Below, piece after piece: positions 31,787-42,025 of a stretch of 64,000 nucleotides of DNA. The position numbers were made by a program, and so were the translations under genes. The stretch's first letter is position 1. Every line of letters starts with the position of its first letter. Under the pieces are notes generated by a model. It searched no databases and was not told the origin of the DNA. It saw nothing but the letters and a program-made list of their open reading frames with translations. This stretch comes from Pyrenochaeta sp. MPI-SDFR-AT-0127 (lineage: Eukaryota > Ascomycota > Dothideomycetes > Pleosporales > Cucurbitariaceae), in the NCBI GenBank assembly GCA_020747015.1, contig JAGTJM010000005.1, forward strand, positions 496,001-560,000, read 5' to 3'.

Positions 31787-33592
31787 ATGGTCTTGCCAGT
31801 CGATCCTGTTGCGCTCACGACGCTGACCTTCACGATCGCGGCCAAAGCGTGGACAACTTTCAAAACAGCACTTAACTTCTCTGATGATGCCAGCGACCTC
31901 ATCCTTCGCCTTGATCTTGAACAAGCTCGCTTTCACCTGTGGAGCAGTAATGCAGGTTACAAAAACGTCGGAGACTCATTTGACCACAGTCTGCTTCCTG
32001 TTATCGAATTTGTGGACCTGATTCTGAAGAAGCTTACGGCACTGTTCGAAGATGCAGAACAGCTGCGGATACACTATGGGCTGACTGACAGTGGCGCCGA
32101 GGTTGATGAGCCCAAGAAGCTCCAAAGATTTATTTTATCGCTCAACAAAGCTCTTAACGCGACCCAGCTTAAGACGACATCTCTTTTGAAAGACGACGAA
32201 ATTGTGGAGCTTCATACAATCCATCGCGCTTCCACACTCAAGAAGATAAAATGGGGTATGCGTGATAAGATTCGATTCCAAGAGCTTGTAGAAGCTGTCG
32301 AGACTTATGTCCACAAGCTCACTCAGCTGCTCAACGAATCCCAGCAGAAAAAGCTAGCAGAGGATAGGGCACGCCACGAAGTTATAGTAGTAGGCAGTAT
32401 TGAGGATGTCGCAACATTAACGCTCGTCAGCAATGCAGCACAAGCTGGAATTCAGGATGTTTCAATCAATAACATTTGTGGCCGACTCACTTTGTCGGAT
32501 AGGATGCTGAGCACGGAGCTGCCGCTCTCTAAATCTGAATTCTTATTGCCCCTTACCGAGTTCTCTTGTTCAACTGAGATTCGAGGCGCTTCCGCTGCTC
32601 GTTTGCTTACGCAAAGAACATCAATGCCAGATACGTTGATTCTGCTCGAGAAGAAAACGTATCCAATTGATATATCTCAAAAGGAGTTCGGCTTATTATC
32701 CGACCGTATCGAGAGAATTGTTATGTTGCTTCGCGTCCAACGGGGAGATGTGCGAACTCTTAGATGCATCGGTTACACTCATGACAGGCCAGGGCATTGT
32801 TGGTGGATGGCTTTTGAGTATTCAACAATGATGCCAGCTCCAATGCCTTTGCAAGCGCCAGTATCGCTCTTAGACCTCTTTGCAGACAAAACTAAATTCA
32901 AGCCTCCTCTGGAAGCCCGGATCATGCTTGCGCGCAGCCTTGCCAGTTCCATATCTGGCCTGTTCAACAGTAGCTGGCTCCACAAAAGCATCCGCAGCGA
33001 CAATATACTTTTCCCTCAATTAACCGCGCTACGCCCCGAGATGGACCTTGATATGCTTAGCATTAGCTCTCCTTTTCTGACGGGATTCGAGTACTCAAGG
33101 CAACGAATGGAGCTCAGCTTGGGGAAGCCACAGTCTAGGAATGTCGACCGTGCGATATATCGACACCCCTTCTACCAAGGCCAGAACCCCGGCTCATACC
33201 GCATTGAATACGACATGTACTCACTTGGACTTTTGCTTGTTGAGATTGCACGTTGGATGCCGCTGTCATCGTTCCTGGATAACAAAAAATCAAGCAACGA
33301 AAAGCCGAATCCCCTCGACCTCTCGAGTAAAATGGAGACCTTCACAGAGGCCAACGCGAAAGAGCTTCAAAAGCGTGTGCTGTATATAGTAGACAAAGAG
33401 TTGGCGTTCCGAGTTGGCACGCCGTATCGTGACGCGGTACGGTGGTGCCTGACTCAAGCGGACGAAAAGATGAATAGCGAAGCGCCACAGGCGTTGGGAG
33501 GGAGAGTTGTGACGGAAGCAGAGAGAGACTGGCGTCCAGCACTAAACTTTTTCAACAATGTTGTTGTGCCATTAGAACGTCTAATTCACTAA
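31787..33592 (+). CDS. HeLo-domain (prion-inhibition/propagation) protein with C-terminal pseudokinase
   Basis: A single exon of 601 residues from ATG 31787. Residues 1 to about 200 fit the HeLo domain known from HET-S: a hydrophobic N-terminal helix (VDPVALTTLTFTIAAKAWTT), then LILRLDLEQARFHLWSSNAG, PVIEFVDLILKKLTALFED and KIKWGMRDKIRFQELVEAVE. Residues about 290-590 are kinase-like: LLRVQRGDVRTLRCIGYTHD, WWMAFEY and ARIMLARSLASSI. The catalytic loop is HKSIRSDN (399-406), with the catalytic Asp replaced by Ser. LTGF (431-434) stands in the DFG position and YRHPF near the APE position. The D-Y-S-L-G helix (YDMYSLGLLLVEIARW) is kept. It is therefore probably catalytically dead. HeLo domains of HET-S insert into membranes and kill cells. 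No amyloid motif was recognised at either end. Confidence 0.88.
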   Translation: MVLPVDPVALTTLTFTIAAKAWTTFKTALNFSDDASDLILRLDLEQARFHLWSSNAGYKNVGDSFDHSLLPVIEFVDLILKKLTALFEDAEQLRIHYGLTDSGAEVDEPKKLQRFILSLNKALNATQLKTTSLLKDDEIVELHTIHRASTLKKIKWGMRDKIRFQELVEAVETYVHKLTQLLNESQQKKLAEDRARHEVIVVGSIEDVATLTLVSNAAQAGIQDVSINNICGRLTLSDRMLSTELPLSKSEFLLPLTEFSCSTEIRGASAARLLTQRTSMPDTLILLEKKTYPIDISQKEFGLLSDRIERIVMLLRVQRGDVRTLRCIGYTHDRPGHCWWMAFEYSTMMPAPMPLQAPVSLLDLFADKTKFKPPLEARIMLARSLASSISGLFNSSWLHKSIRSDNILFPQLTALRPEMDLDMLSISSPFLTGFEYSRQRMELSLGKPQSRNVDRAIYRHPFYQGQNPGSYRIEYDMYSLGLLLVEIARWMPLSSFLDNKKSSNEKPNPLDLSSKMETFTEANAKELQKRVLYIVDKELAFRVGTPYRDAVRWCLTQADEKMNSEAPQALGGRVVTEAERDWRPALNFFNNVVVPLERLIH

Positions 33593-34455
33593 TAGATCTC
33601 CAGGACAATTCTTATATCTTATAACTTGGAAACCATATATCAATTCACTCTTACATGTCGTGCCCAGATAATCTACGCTTAGCGATCTTATATTGAATGT
33701 CTCATCAGTTAAACGAGACCTATCAAAACCCTCGAGGCTACTGCGAAGCCACTATTTTTTCACGAAAGTGAACCATTAAAAGTTCGATGTGTCAAGCGCC
33801 GTTAAGATTGACCACTTAATCATTGTCACGTCTCGAATGGATGTGTCCGTGTCCTTAAGTGGGAATTTTGGATTGTGGTATTCCTGTACAATGATGAGTA
33901 CTGGATGGCGTAGTGTAGTTGACCTACCGAAGAGAAGGCGTTACGGCTTTTTGATCTAGTCGAAAGGACGTACCTACCATGTATAGTAGCAGTACCAATT
34001 GATTCTCGTTTCAAAATGGTGTTACTTGTCCATGCTCGGGGCCCTTGTGCGTGATGAAGAAGCGTCATCCGCTCCGTACATCAGGTCGATCAAGCATGAG
34101 GTACAACTCTGTGTGCTCTATGTGCTCTGTGCACATTGCAAGATTTATGTGTTTATTGAAATGCCTACAAGTGGCTGTTCAGGTTGGGTGAAAGTGAAAA
34201 TGTGCCAATGATTCCCCAAGCGTACCTGCCTCCGGAAGTTGGGGTGACTGCCAGTTGAGCCACCGCTTCACTTCCATGTTGAACAATAGTAACTCCTCAA
34301 CGCTAACTGCCTCAAATAGCGGAAGTGTTGGCTCACTTTCCAAATCTTCTTGTCACCTACCTCAACTTCCTCAACTTTCTGCACAGTACCTTTAATGCCC
34401 TGCATCAATCAGCGTACGATATCCTCGCAAAGCAGCTCCTCTAGATACGGCCAAA
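33593..34455. other. Intergenic region; no gene seen
   Basis: About 860 nt of A+T-rich 3' flank and then promoter. Small frames at 33826-34211 show no features. Confidence 0.6.
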
Positions 34456-35592
34456 ATGGCCACTACGGCTACCAATTACACAGATACCTCAATGACCGGC
34501 AAGCCTGAAACAGCGAAGGAATGGCTACAGCGGCATCTTCGCAAAGCAGCGTCACGACAGTACCTTGGGAGTACTAAGGAAGACAGCAGTATACAACAGC
34601 AAGCATCTCTCCAGCGGCCCCAAACAGCACCCTCATCAGGGACTGCAACTGATCCACACGCACTACCTTCAATGCCGCTCATTCCAATCCATATTGAACA
34701 CGCTTCGCCATCCCCCTCGATTCAGCCTCCATATCGCCCAGCACGGCCGAACTCAGGCATGGTTCGAGATGTTAATGCATGGCTCGATGCTAGCATGAGC
34801 ACCCCTTCCCCTCCGCTCATGGGTGGGCTCCCCTACTGGAGGGCAGCCACAGTTGCGGGCGTCAAAGATTCAGCCCATGTTCAACATGCTATCCCAATCG
34901 CCCGCGAGCCTGAAGCCGATAGGCCGCCTATATCAAACAGCCGGCAGTTGAAGTCGTTTCGTCGACGTGCCAAGAAGATACAGGTACAAATGCCTTCACT
35001 ACTGCGCACAAAGTCTCAATGCCATGCGGGTCGGAGGCACATGGAGATACGATCGACTTCGACGCCACTACTAGCCACATCGAACGAGGAGACGCGACTG
35101 GCAGGGCCACCCAAGCTCTTGACTCAGACTAGATCTGTTCTGCGTCTTGCAACCCGACCAGCAACAGCGAATGCATCGCCACAATCCACACGGCTGATGT
35201 CAGCAAGCGAGCATCCATTTGAAAGACTACCTCTCCGCCGCGAAACCCCAGCAAGCACGAGGTTGGATGACAGAGCAAGCAACTTCGAGCGACGGTTCGT
35301 CTCAATCTTCAAGACAACATCGAGGGGTGCAGATAGCGCACGGCCATCTACAGCCACTGCCAGCCTCGTCCGGGAAAACTCCTTGGGTGACCTCTCGGAT
35401 GCCCCGACTTACTTTACTGGGCCGCGTCCTCCATCCTACCGGTCGCGCACAGTGTCCATCCTCACCACGTCGTCATTTGGATGTGTTGATGGTATGAACC
35501 CGGCTCAACGGCAGATCAGCCAGCAGCGAGCAGCGCTACGCCGGGGTATGAGAGGGAAGCTCAGGAGATTCGCTCAGAATTTCAAAACATGA
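34456..35592 (+). CDS. Hypothetical basic, low-complexity protein
   Basis: A single exon of 378 residues from ATG 34456 in a strong context (CCAAAATGG). The start contains a helix-like segment (KEWLQRHLRKAASRQYLG). A Ser/Pro/Thr/Arg-rich body follows, with a basic cluster (LKSFRRRAKKIQVQMPSLLR). The C-terminus is again basic (RRGMRGKLRRFAQNF). No membrane segment, signal peptide or catalytic motif is visible, and I do not recognise a family. The intact reading frame and good start context support a real gene. Confidence 0.62.
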   Translation: MATTATNYTDTSMTGKPETAKEWLQRHLRKAASRQYLGSTKEDSSIQQQASLQRPQTAPSSGTATDPHALPSMPLIPIHIEHASPSPSIQPPYRPARPNSGMVRDVNAWLDASMSTPSPPLMGGLPYWRAATVAGVKDSAHVQHAIPIAREPEADRPPISNSRQLKSFRRRAKKIQVQMPSLLRTKSQCHAGRRHMEIRSTSTPLLATSNEETRLAGPPKLLTQTRSVLRLATRPATANASPQSTRLMSASEHPFERLPLRRETPASTRLDDRASNFERRFVSIFKTTSRGADSARPSTATASLVRENSLGDLSDAPTYFTGPRPPSYRSRTVSILTTSSFGCVDGMNPAQRQISQQRAALRRGMRGKLRRFAQNFKT

Positions 35593-36404
35593 CAAGACGT
35601 CGAAAGAGCACCGTGTTCTTCAAGAACGACAGCAAGGAACATGATGAAAAGAACGGGAATGATGTTTACGGAACAATAACGCTCCCTTGAAGCGGAATGA
35701 GGGCAAGCTATGAAGAGCATATACTTAAGGAATGCAGATATTGTGAAGGAGCCAGATTCTTCACCATAACGTACGCATTCAAGTACATGGGCGGCACGTT
35801 CAATGTCCTTTCCTTCTCCTGTACCGACTTATACTCCACTATTGACAGGTGGCTAGGTGGTGAGGATAGAAAGGGATTGCATTCATGAGTTGACGACTGC
35901 GCGTAACCTAGACAAAAGATAGAATTAGAAGAAAATGCATCACGATGTTCTAAACTCGCACAAAACATGCACAAGATTCAACATGACCCATAACGTGACG
36001 ATGTGTTCTAATAGATGAGTGAGTGATTGTAAGGAGGTTGCATCGCGGGTAGAATGCGGAGGTTGCGGTAGTGTGACGTTGGACGGGCCGCGGTCAACCG
36101 AAAGCGGCTTGGGCGCTCACCGCCTGCTCTTTTAATGATTTGGCGATGCACCTCCACCATATCCTCCAGATGTCATTGGGCCCAACGTGGCACTGGCTGT
36201 ACCACCCTCCATCGCTCGACCGCACACCATTGAGCTCCATGGCTGCCCGCTGATCAAGCTGCCAGCACGACAAAACTCCGCGCTGGCTGCTCCCCACCAA
36301 ATTACCCACCGTAGGCCCGCTGCACCACTCGCAGCTCCCGCAGCCAAACAGCGACCGGACTTTCACCTGTAAGACGCAACGCAGCCGCACGGCCAAAAGT
36401 AAGC
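35593..36404. other. Intergenic region; no gene seen
   Basis: About 810 nt. Frames of 60-134 codons on both strands near 36094-36500 are composition artefacts of a G+C-rich promoter/leader. Confidence 0.55.
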
Positions 36405-38153
36405 ATGGCATCCGCCGACGATGCTCATTCGCGGTCCAAACGGCCAGCCGCCATGGCCAGACAGTCGTCGTCGCAGTCGCATCTGTCGCAGTCGCCATCC
36501 GAGGGCCACCACAGACCCGTTCATCACAAGCCCCAGCGCCATGTCGTTGGCCAGCGCGTACAGAGGAACACGTCCTTTGGCAAGAATCTCAATAAGCTGA
36601 ACAAGGCCGCACAACAGGCCCAGCAGGCCCAGCAAGCACAGCAGGCCGCAGAAAACACTGGCCGACATCACCGCCGCTCACAGTCAGGGAACTCGATATC
36701 CGCGCCCAGCAGTCCTCGCCCAAGCTTCAAGCGCAATGCATCGTCGGGCGGCATCGTGAGAGCAAACCAACAAGCACAGGCGCAGGCTCACCTGCGCAAG
36801 AATCATTCCAGCGGGCATCTACCGCGACAAGGACATGTAAAACACGCACTGAAGTCAACCAAGAGCGAAGCAGGACCACCCAAGCGCTCGTTAGGGAACC
36901 CCAACAGGTCGCAGCAGTCCTCGCCAGAACCCCACACCGCCGTGCACTTTGACGTGGGAAGCGACGAAGAAGGTGGCGACGACGGATGGACAGAGGAGAG
37001 TGCGTCGCAGTCACCCACGACTACACGCTCCAACACACGATCCAACTCGGTCATACTAGAGGCACAGCACAGAATAGCGCAGGAAAACATGGAGACCAAC
37101 AAGGGAGAGGCAGTACAAGCCGGGCCGACGCATGAAAATGCCACTCAGGCAACCCAAACGCTGGCCGACCGCACACACAGCAACACTCGGTCGAATGGGG
37201 GAAGCTCTCATCAGCACTCACGGCCTCCAGATGCTGACATGATCACCTCGCGACTGCTCCAGCGTAGTGCCTCTCACAACATTCCCCCACAAACGTCGTC
37301 AGTCGCTGCGACGGTCGTCTCCTCATCGGATCGGCACAACCTGCTTAGCCATAGTGCTGGGTCCACGCTGGTGGACACTCCAGGAAAGGACCTTGTTTCG
37401 CGCTTCATGGACGGCGATGGCTCAGCTGGGACCCCCCAGGATGGAGGCTACATGGCTTCACGGAATGCTTCAAAGGGCGGAGGCGGTGAGCTCGATAAGA
37501 GCAAGAGGAACAAGTCGATGCCAAACGTCAGTGGCGCAGACACTCCGTCCAAGACACCCCAGCGCTCGGGAACTACGACGCCGACGAACCTCCCGCCATC
37601 GCGGACACAGCAGAAGCTTATGCTCCAGCGTGCGTCTTCCAATATAGATCCACAGAAGCTGGTTCCTGTCACTCTCCCGCGCACGGGCGGTCCTACCTTT
37701 CTGAATTCTAGTTTACACTACAATGTTGATGGCGAAGGACGTCTTGATCCTCGCCTGCAACAGCAATTTAATCATGTCGCCGTCGAGTACAAGGTCGTGC
37801 GAAGGTACCGCAACCCTCTGGCGGATGCACTCGCACGCATCCAGCAAACCCCAGGAATGTCACGACGGACACGCATACCAAAGTCATCAAATACCAACGG
37901 GATTACAAATGTGCACGGCACGGGCAGCCTGAGCACCAGTTTCAACGAGGCAGGGCATGAAACAGATGGGGCCAGCTCGCGAAAATCGCGAGTCAGCTTT
38001 GAAAACGACCACGGCCGCGGCAGAGGCAGTCGTGACGAGGGCGATGCGGAGGGCCAACAGAGCTTTGAGAGCGACCAGGCGCAGAGTCGAAACGAGGCCG
38101 AGGAGATCTGTCGACGTTTATGGGAGAGCGCCGAGGTGGTTGAAGCTGATTGA
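36405..38153 (+). CDS. TCO89: Probable TORC1 subunit Tco89-like protein
   Basis: A single exon of 582 residues from ATG 36405 (AAGCATGGC context). The protein is highly charged and disordered, rich in Ser, Gln, His and Asn. Two landmarks suggest Tco89. One is a short conserved block near residues 44-67 (QRHVVGQRVQRNTSFGKNLN, then KLNK). The other is an acidic Trp-containing block (VGSDEEGGDDGWTEESASQS) leading into SPTTTRSNTRSNS. A C-terminal segment (LQQQFNHVAVEYKVVRRYRN) with predicted helix follows and is the most ordered part. Tco89 is a non-catalytic TORC1 component at the vacuole in yeasts and is fast-evolving, so the call rests on short motifs recalled from memory. A Gln-Ala-Gln tract (about 68-80) comes from CAR-rich DNA. 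Another disordered regulatory protein remains possible. Confidence 0.55.
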   Translation: MASADDAHSRSKRPAAMARQSSSQSHLSQSPSEGHHRPVHHKPQRHVVGQRVQRNTSFGKNLNKLNKAAQQAQQAQQAQQAAENTGRHHRRSQSGNSISAPSSPRPSFKRNASSGGIVRANQQAQAQAHLRKNHSSGHLPRQGHVKHALKSTKSEAGPPKRSLGNPNRSQQSSPEPHTAVHFDVGSDEEGGDDGWTEESASQSPTTTRSNTRSNSVILEAQHRIAQENMETNKGEAVQAGPTHENATQATQTLADRTHSNTRSNGGSSHQHSRPPDADMITSRLLQRSASHNIPPQTSSVAATVVSSSDRHNLLSHSAGSTLVDTPGKDLVSRFMDGDGSAGTPQDGGYMASRNASKGGGGELDKSKRNKSMPNVSGADTPSKTPQRSGTTTPTNLPPSRTQQKLMLQRASSNIDPQKLVPVTLPRTGGPTFLNSSLHYNVDGEGRLDPRLQQQFNHVAVEYKVVRRYRNPLADALARIQQTPGMSRRTRIPKSSNTNGITNVHGTGSLSTSFNEAGHETDGASSRKSRVSFENDHGRGRGSRDEGDAEGQQSFESDQAQSRNEAEEICRRLWESAEVVEAD

Positions 38154-39754
38154 AAGCTTCCCCACGTTGATGAAGCAGCGACGACGACACGAGTTGCGAT
38201 GGTGCGCCGTGCGCGACAGTCGGTAAACTTGCGGAGACCGTGTTTGGAAGGTGCGTGCTTTTCGCATTGTGCCAGTTCTCTACCTCAGGCACACGGGCGG
38301 GGGGGCGATTTGTTCTTGCGCTCACGATGTTTCTCAAGGCCTGAACGCACGGTTGGCAAGGGGAGAGGGGCGTTGCTAGCCTTTGCAGAGTTGGCCCCAG
38401 CCCTGCTCAAGGGGTAAATGTCACAGCTGTGGCAGCCGAGGAGGCGTGGTCGAATTGCATCTATTTTGGATCGTGTCTGGAATAGCGAGTGATTTTGGGC
38501 ACAACAGGCGTCACGAAGTCTATGGCGAAGCTGCAAGCGCGGGTGAAGGGTCAGGCCGGCGGTTGGCTTGAAAAGGGAATTGCGGTCATAATGGCAGCGG
38601 TGTCGCAATCACTCTAGGAAATCAATCATTTGAAAGGACCAAATTGCACGATGGAGGCAAGGCTTGGTGCGCTCTGGGCCTAAAGAGATACGGGCTGCTT
38701 CTCCGTGCCACAGTCATGATTAGGGTTGCCAGTGGATCAGTGCGGCGGTTGGACGAAATGAGCAGCAACACTTGTGGCAGGGAGCGGGTATGGCCAATCA
38801 CAGCAACGAGGCTTGGCTGGAGTAGTTTGTAATTTTATTCTCTGGCCATGACAAAGGCCCAGTGTTTCCGTTTGTCATGGGCACAATGAACAGAGTCGAG
38901 GCAAGTGAAGAGTTCTTTTAGTTCATTGTACGAGCCAGCGGCGGCGTGCTGTTCCTGCAGGTCTAGGTTCCGAACTCACGTGCTACTGCGGGAGCGACCC
39001 AAGGTTCACACGGGCAAGAATTGTCACTGGATGCCTCTGCGCTGTTGAATGCTTGTCCTGCTCAACGCCGACAGCACGCAAACCCACCGCCGTGCAGACT
39101 CTTTGCAAAGAATTTTTTTTCTTCTCTTCCTGTTTGCAAGCCCACACCACCATGAGGAAACAGTCATGGCTGCGTTGCAGTGGTTCAACCTCGGTGGCTG
39201 AAGCATGGCTCGTCAGACGCCAAGGTGCTGTAACAGCAGCGTGCAGCCGCTCTCGCACAACCACGTTGAGGCCTCGCGGTGGGACCAGGTCAGACAAGGC
39301 GCAGTGGTTGGCTATTGTTGGTTGCTGTGCCCAGGTGGTGACGGATGTGGGTTCCACGATGCCGAGTGGTGCCTCTCTGACGACGTTTTGCTCTGCTGGC
39401 TCCAGTCACGTTTTGCGCGCCCCAGCAGCCAGGCCGACGGCGCCCAGCGTGCAGCGATTCGCTGCGCATGTTTCAGCGTCGGGGCCGTGTGCTGGTGGGA
39501 CGGTGGAACAGATGGGGTGTGAGAAGGCTCTGGGAGAGAGAACCCATGGAGAAGAAGGGCAGGATTGCTGCAAAGGGCCGTCTCTCACAGTACGGAATCC
39601 GGTGCATTCCCAAGGTTACCGTGGGGACTGCGACGGTGGGGGGCGGGCGGCGATGAGGGCGCCGTTGAGCATTGTTGTGGGCCCTCCCCCCCCGGGAGAT
39701 TCCATCAGGGTGCAGTGCAGGACAGTGCAGAGATTTGCCGTGCAGGCGCTAATG
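38154..39754. other. Intergenic region with no supportable gene
   Basis: About 1.6 kb. A 249-codon plus-strand frame (39053-39802) opens at TTG, is Cys/Ser/Arg-rich in the manner of G+C-rich noise, and has no domain. The region is probably 3' flank of the Tco89-like gene plus distal promoter of the GPI protein gene. Confidence 0.5.
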
Positions 39755-40279
39755 GTGGTAGATCGCCGCCCGCTCCCCTGCCAGGAACCCGAGCGACGCT
39801 AGCCAACCGGTTTGTCTAGCGCTGTCTAGCGCCCTTTTGGTCGCCCGCCGAGATTGCGCCCGCTGGGAAATTGCACTCATAAGACTGCCAACGCCCCCCA
39901 GGCCCACCCACCTGTTTCTCCTCAAACGCACCAGTCTTTCTCTTAAGTTCCACATCGCCTTCAGGCACGCCCTTGCCTACCCACGCTCATTGCTAGCATC
40001 CACCTTCATTCATTAGTCCTCGACTACAAACACTGCTGTCGCACAACACTCTCGCGCCCATATACCTGCTCATCGCACCCTCGGAACAGCACTCAACACA
40101 AGACCCGTCTTAAGACACTACATTCATCGTCGCACGCCTCGACTCACTCCAATTGCACTCCCAGACACTTCACCAACTCGATATCGAAGCTTTTCGCGCA
40201 GTCGCAAACAGCCATATCACCACACCACTCGGTCACATTCCTTCAACAACCACTCAAAACAAACACCACCATCAACAAG
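39755..40279 (+). promoter_or_regulatory. Long AUG-free, C-rich leader and promoter of the GPI-anchored protein gene
   Basis: No ATG occurs on the plus strand in any frame for about 525 nt before the start at 40280. The last 320 nt are strongly C- and A-rich with few G. This fits a long unobstructed 5' leader of a highly translated mRNA. The transcription start is not known. Confidence 0.45.
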
Positions 40280-40624
40280 ATGCGTTCCTTCCAGCAGATC
40301 GTTGTCTTCCTCTTTGCGCTCCTCGTGTGCGCCTTCGCCCAGGAGAGCGAGGTCTACGACGCGACCGTCTACGTCACCTCGACTGTCTATCGAGTCAACA
40401 CCGTCACCCTTTCCGGCTCCCACACCGGCAGCGTTGCCAACCAGACCTCGACCATCTCTGCTGCCCACCCAACCTACCACGCCGGTAACGGCACCGCAGT
40501 CATTGCGCCCACCGGCTCCCAGGCCCAGCCCAGCCAACCTCAATTCACTGGCGCCGCCTCTTCGCTGAACGCGAATGCCTTTGTCGTAGCGCTCGCTGCT
40601 GGCGTTGGCTACCTCGTCCTGTGA
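40280..40624 (+). CDS. Small GPI-anchored cell-wall protein
   Basis: A single exon of 114 residues from ATG 40280 (AACAAGATGCG). The signal peptide is MRSFQQIVVFLFALLVCAFA, cleaved before QESEVYD. The mature part is Ser/Thr/Val-rich (ATVYVTSTVYRVNTVTLSG) with Asn-glycosylation sequons (NQTS, NGTA). The C-terminus is a hydrophobic tail (AFVVALAAGVGYLVL) preceded by small residues suitable as a GPI attachment site (about GAASS, or the Asn at NANAF). The size and pattern match the many short GPI-linked wall proteins of filamentous fungi. A structural or surface-modulating role is likely, and no enzyme is expected. Confidence 0.82.
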   Translation: MRSFQQIVVFLFALLVCAFAQESEVYDATVYVTSTVYRVNTVTLSGSHTGSVANQTSTISAAHPTYHAGNGTAVIAPTGSQAQPSQPQFTGAASSLNANAFVVALAAGVGYLVL

Positions 40625-41988
40625 AGCTCGTCTTGAGCAGCACCGAAGCCCTTTGCTTCTTGCATCATCGACTGGTGCTTGTCTTTGATTCAGCCACCCA
40701 ATCAACCCGGGAAGCGCCTGGCCTAGGCACACTGCGCTCGAGCTGGTTTCACGTCTCACGAGCATGTCCGTTCACGTCTGCATATTACCCTTCTTTACTA
40801 CTTAGCCACTTTTGCTTTTACATACCACCCTTCACTTCGACTCTACCTCTTCAGCCTTGGTCCCGATACTACCATTGTAATCGCTTTTCTTCTTTTGTTT
40901 GAAACGATTGATGATTGCCGATTCTCTGGCTTTGTTTTCAGGACTAGACTACCTTCCTTTCACGAGCTTTGGTCCCCACCTTCTTTGTGGTCGGTGCACC
41001 CTCTCTCCCCCCCTTCTTTGTCCTTTGTTTGGATTAGTCGAAACGCGCGCGACAGGACGCTGCTTCGCAGACTCACGCTCCTTTCACTACTTGTGAATGC
41101 GACACTGGAGGCATTTGGAAATACTGCCTGAGGCACCCTCCTACTTCACTTCCTGCAGGACTACGGCAACTGCTATTTCTCTGGTGGAGCTGGAGTTTGG
41201 AGATACCCCCTCTTTGTGATTCGATTCACCCCCTTGTTTATGTTTTGGATATTATTTGGATTTGTATGGAACGTTCCGGAGGAGACATTTGGTGTGATTA
41301 TGTGTGGAAATGGAGAGATTCGAGAAAAGCTATAGACCAGCATGTACTGCAATTCATTCGTCATAGACGCTTTCGAAATGATGGACCTTGCAGCGCGACA
41401 ACCTTTCTGGCTGCCTACAGAGGCTATAGCCGACATTCACCAATACAAAAGTTCGTTCAAAAAACCTCTACCATTCTCAACTGCGATTACACACCTTGAA
41501 TTGCCGCGCAAACTCTTCCATGATCCCGATGTCTACAATGTTGGTACCCTTGACCCTCCACACCCAGACTTGCCTTTTCTAGCCTTCCCAAGTTTTTTGC
41601 GCAAGAATCTAAATAACGATCGGCAAACGCTCTGTTCGCCTACTTCTCTCGGCGGTAGTTCAGCAACCAAAAGCGCGCGCGCGCAGACCATCAACGTGGA
41701 GTCCCAAGGGAATTCCCCAGATCTACCAATCACGTCCGAGCGATTCCCTTACCCAGCCCAAATCCTGGGGCCGAAAGACAAGCTCGAACATCGCTGCTCG
41801 AAACCCGAAACACACAAAGAGCGTAAAAGCAGCGTACATCTAGTCTTTGTTCTGGCCACGCTCGGAGACAAAGAGAACAATGGTTCGGCCAAGGGGATTG
41901 CGCGTTCATGAACCACTTGCTGCTTCAACGACTTTTTTTGCGAGGAGTGCGCCCGATCGCCGCCGACCCTTCCTCTCGGCATGCTGTC

Positions 41989-42025
<37 letters not shown>

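Noticed and set aside
14875..33592. A secondary-metabolite gene cluster
   Set aside because: No polyketide synthase, NRPS, terpene cyclase, P450 or pathway-specific Zn2Cys6 regulator is present. The GMC and GT34 genes alone do not make a cluster.
39053..39802. 249-codon frame upstream of the GPI protein
   Set aside because: It opens at TTG, contains a poly-Phe run from a T stretch, and is Cys/Arg/Ser-rich without any motif.
41342..41911. 189-codon frame upstream of the GT microsatellite
   Set aside because: No domain or signal. The sequence is Pro/Ser-rich and likely non-coding 3' flank.
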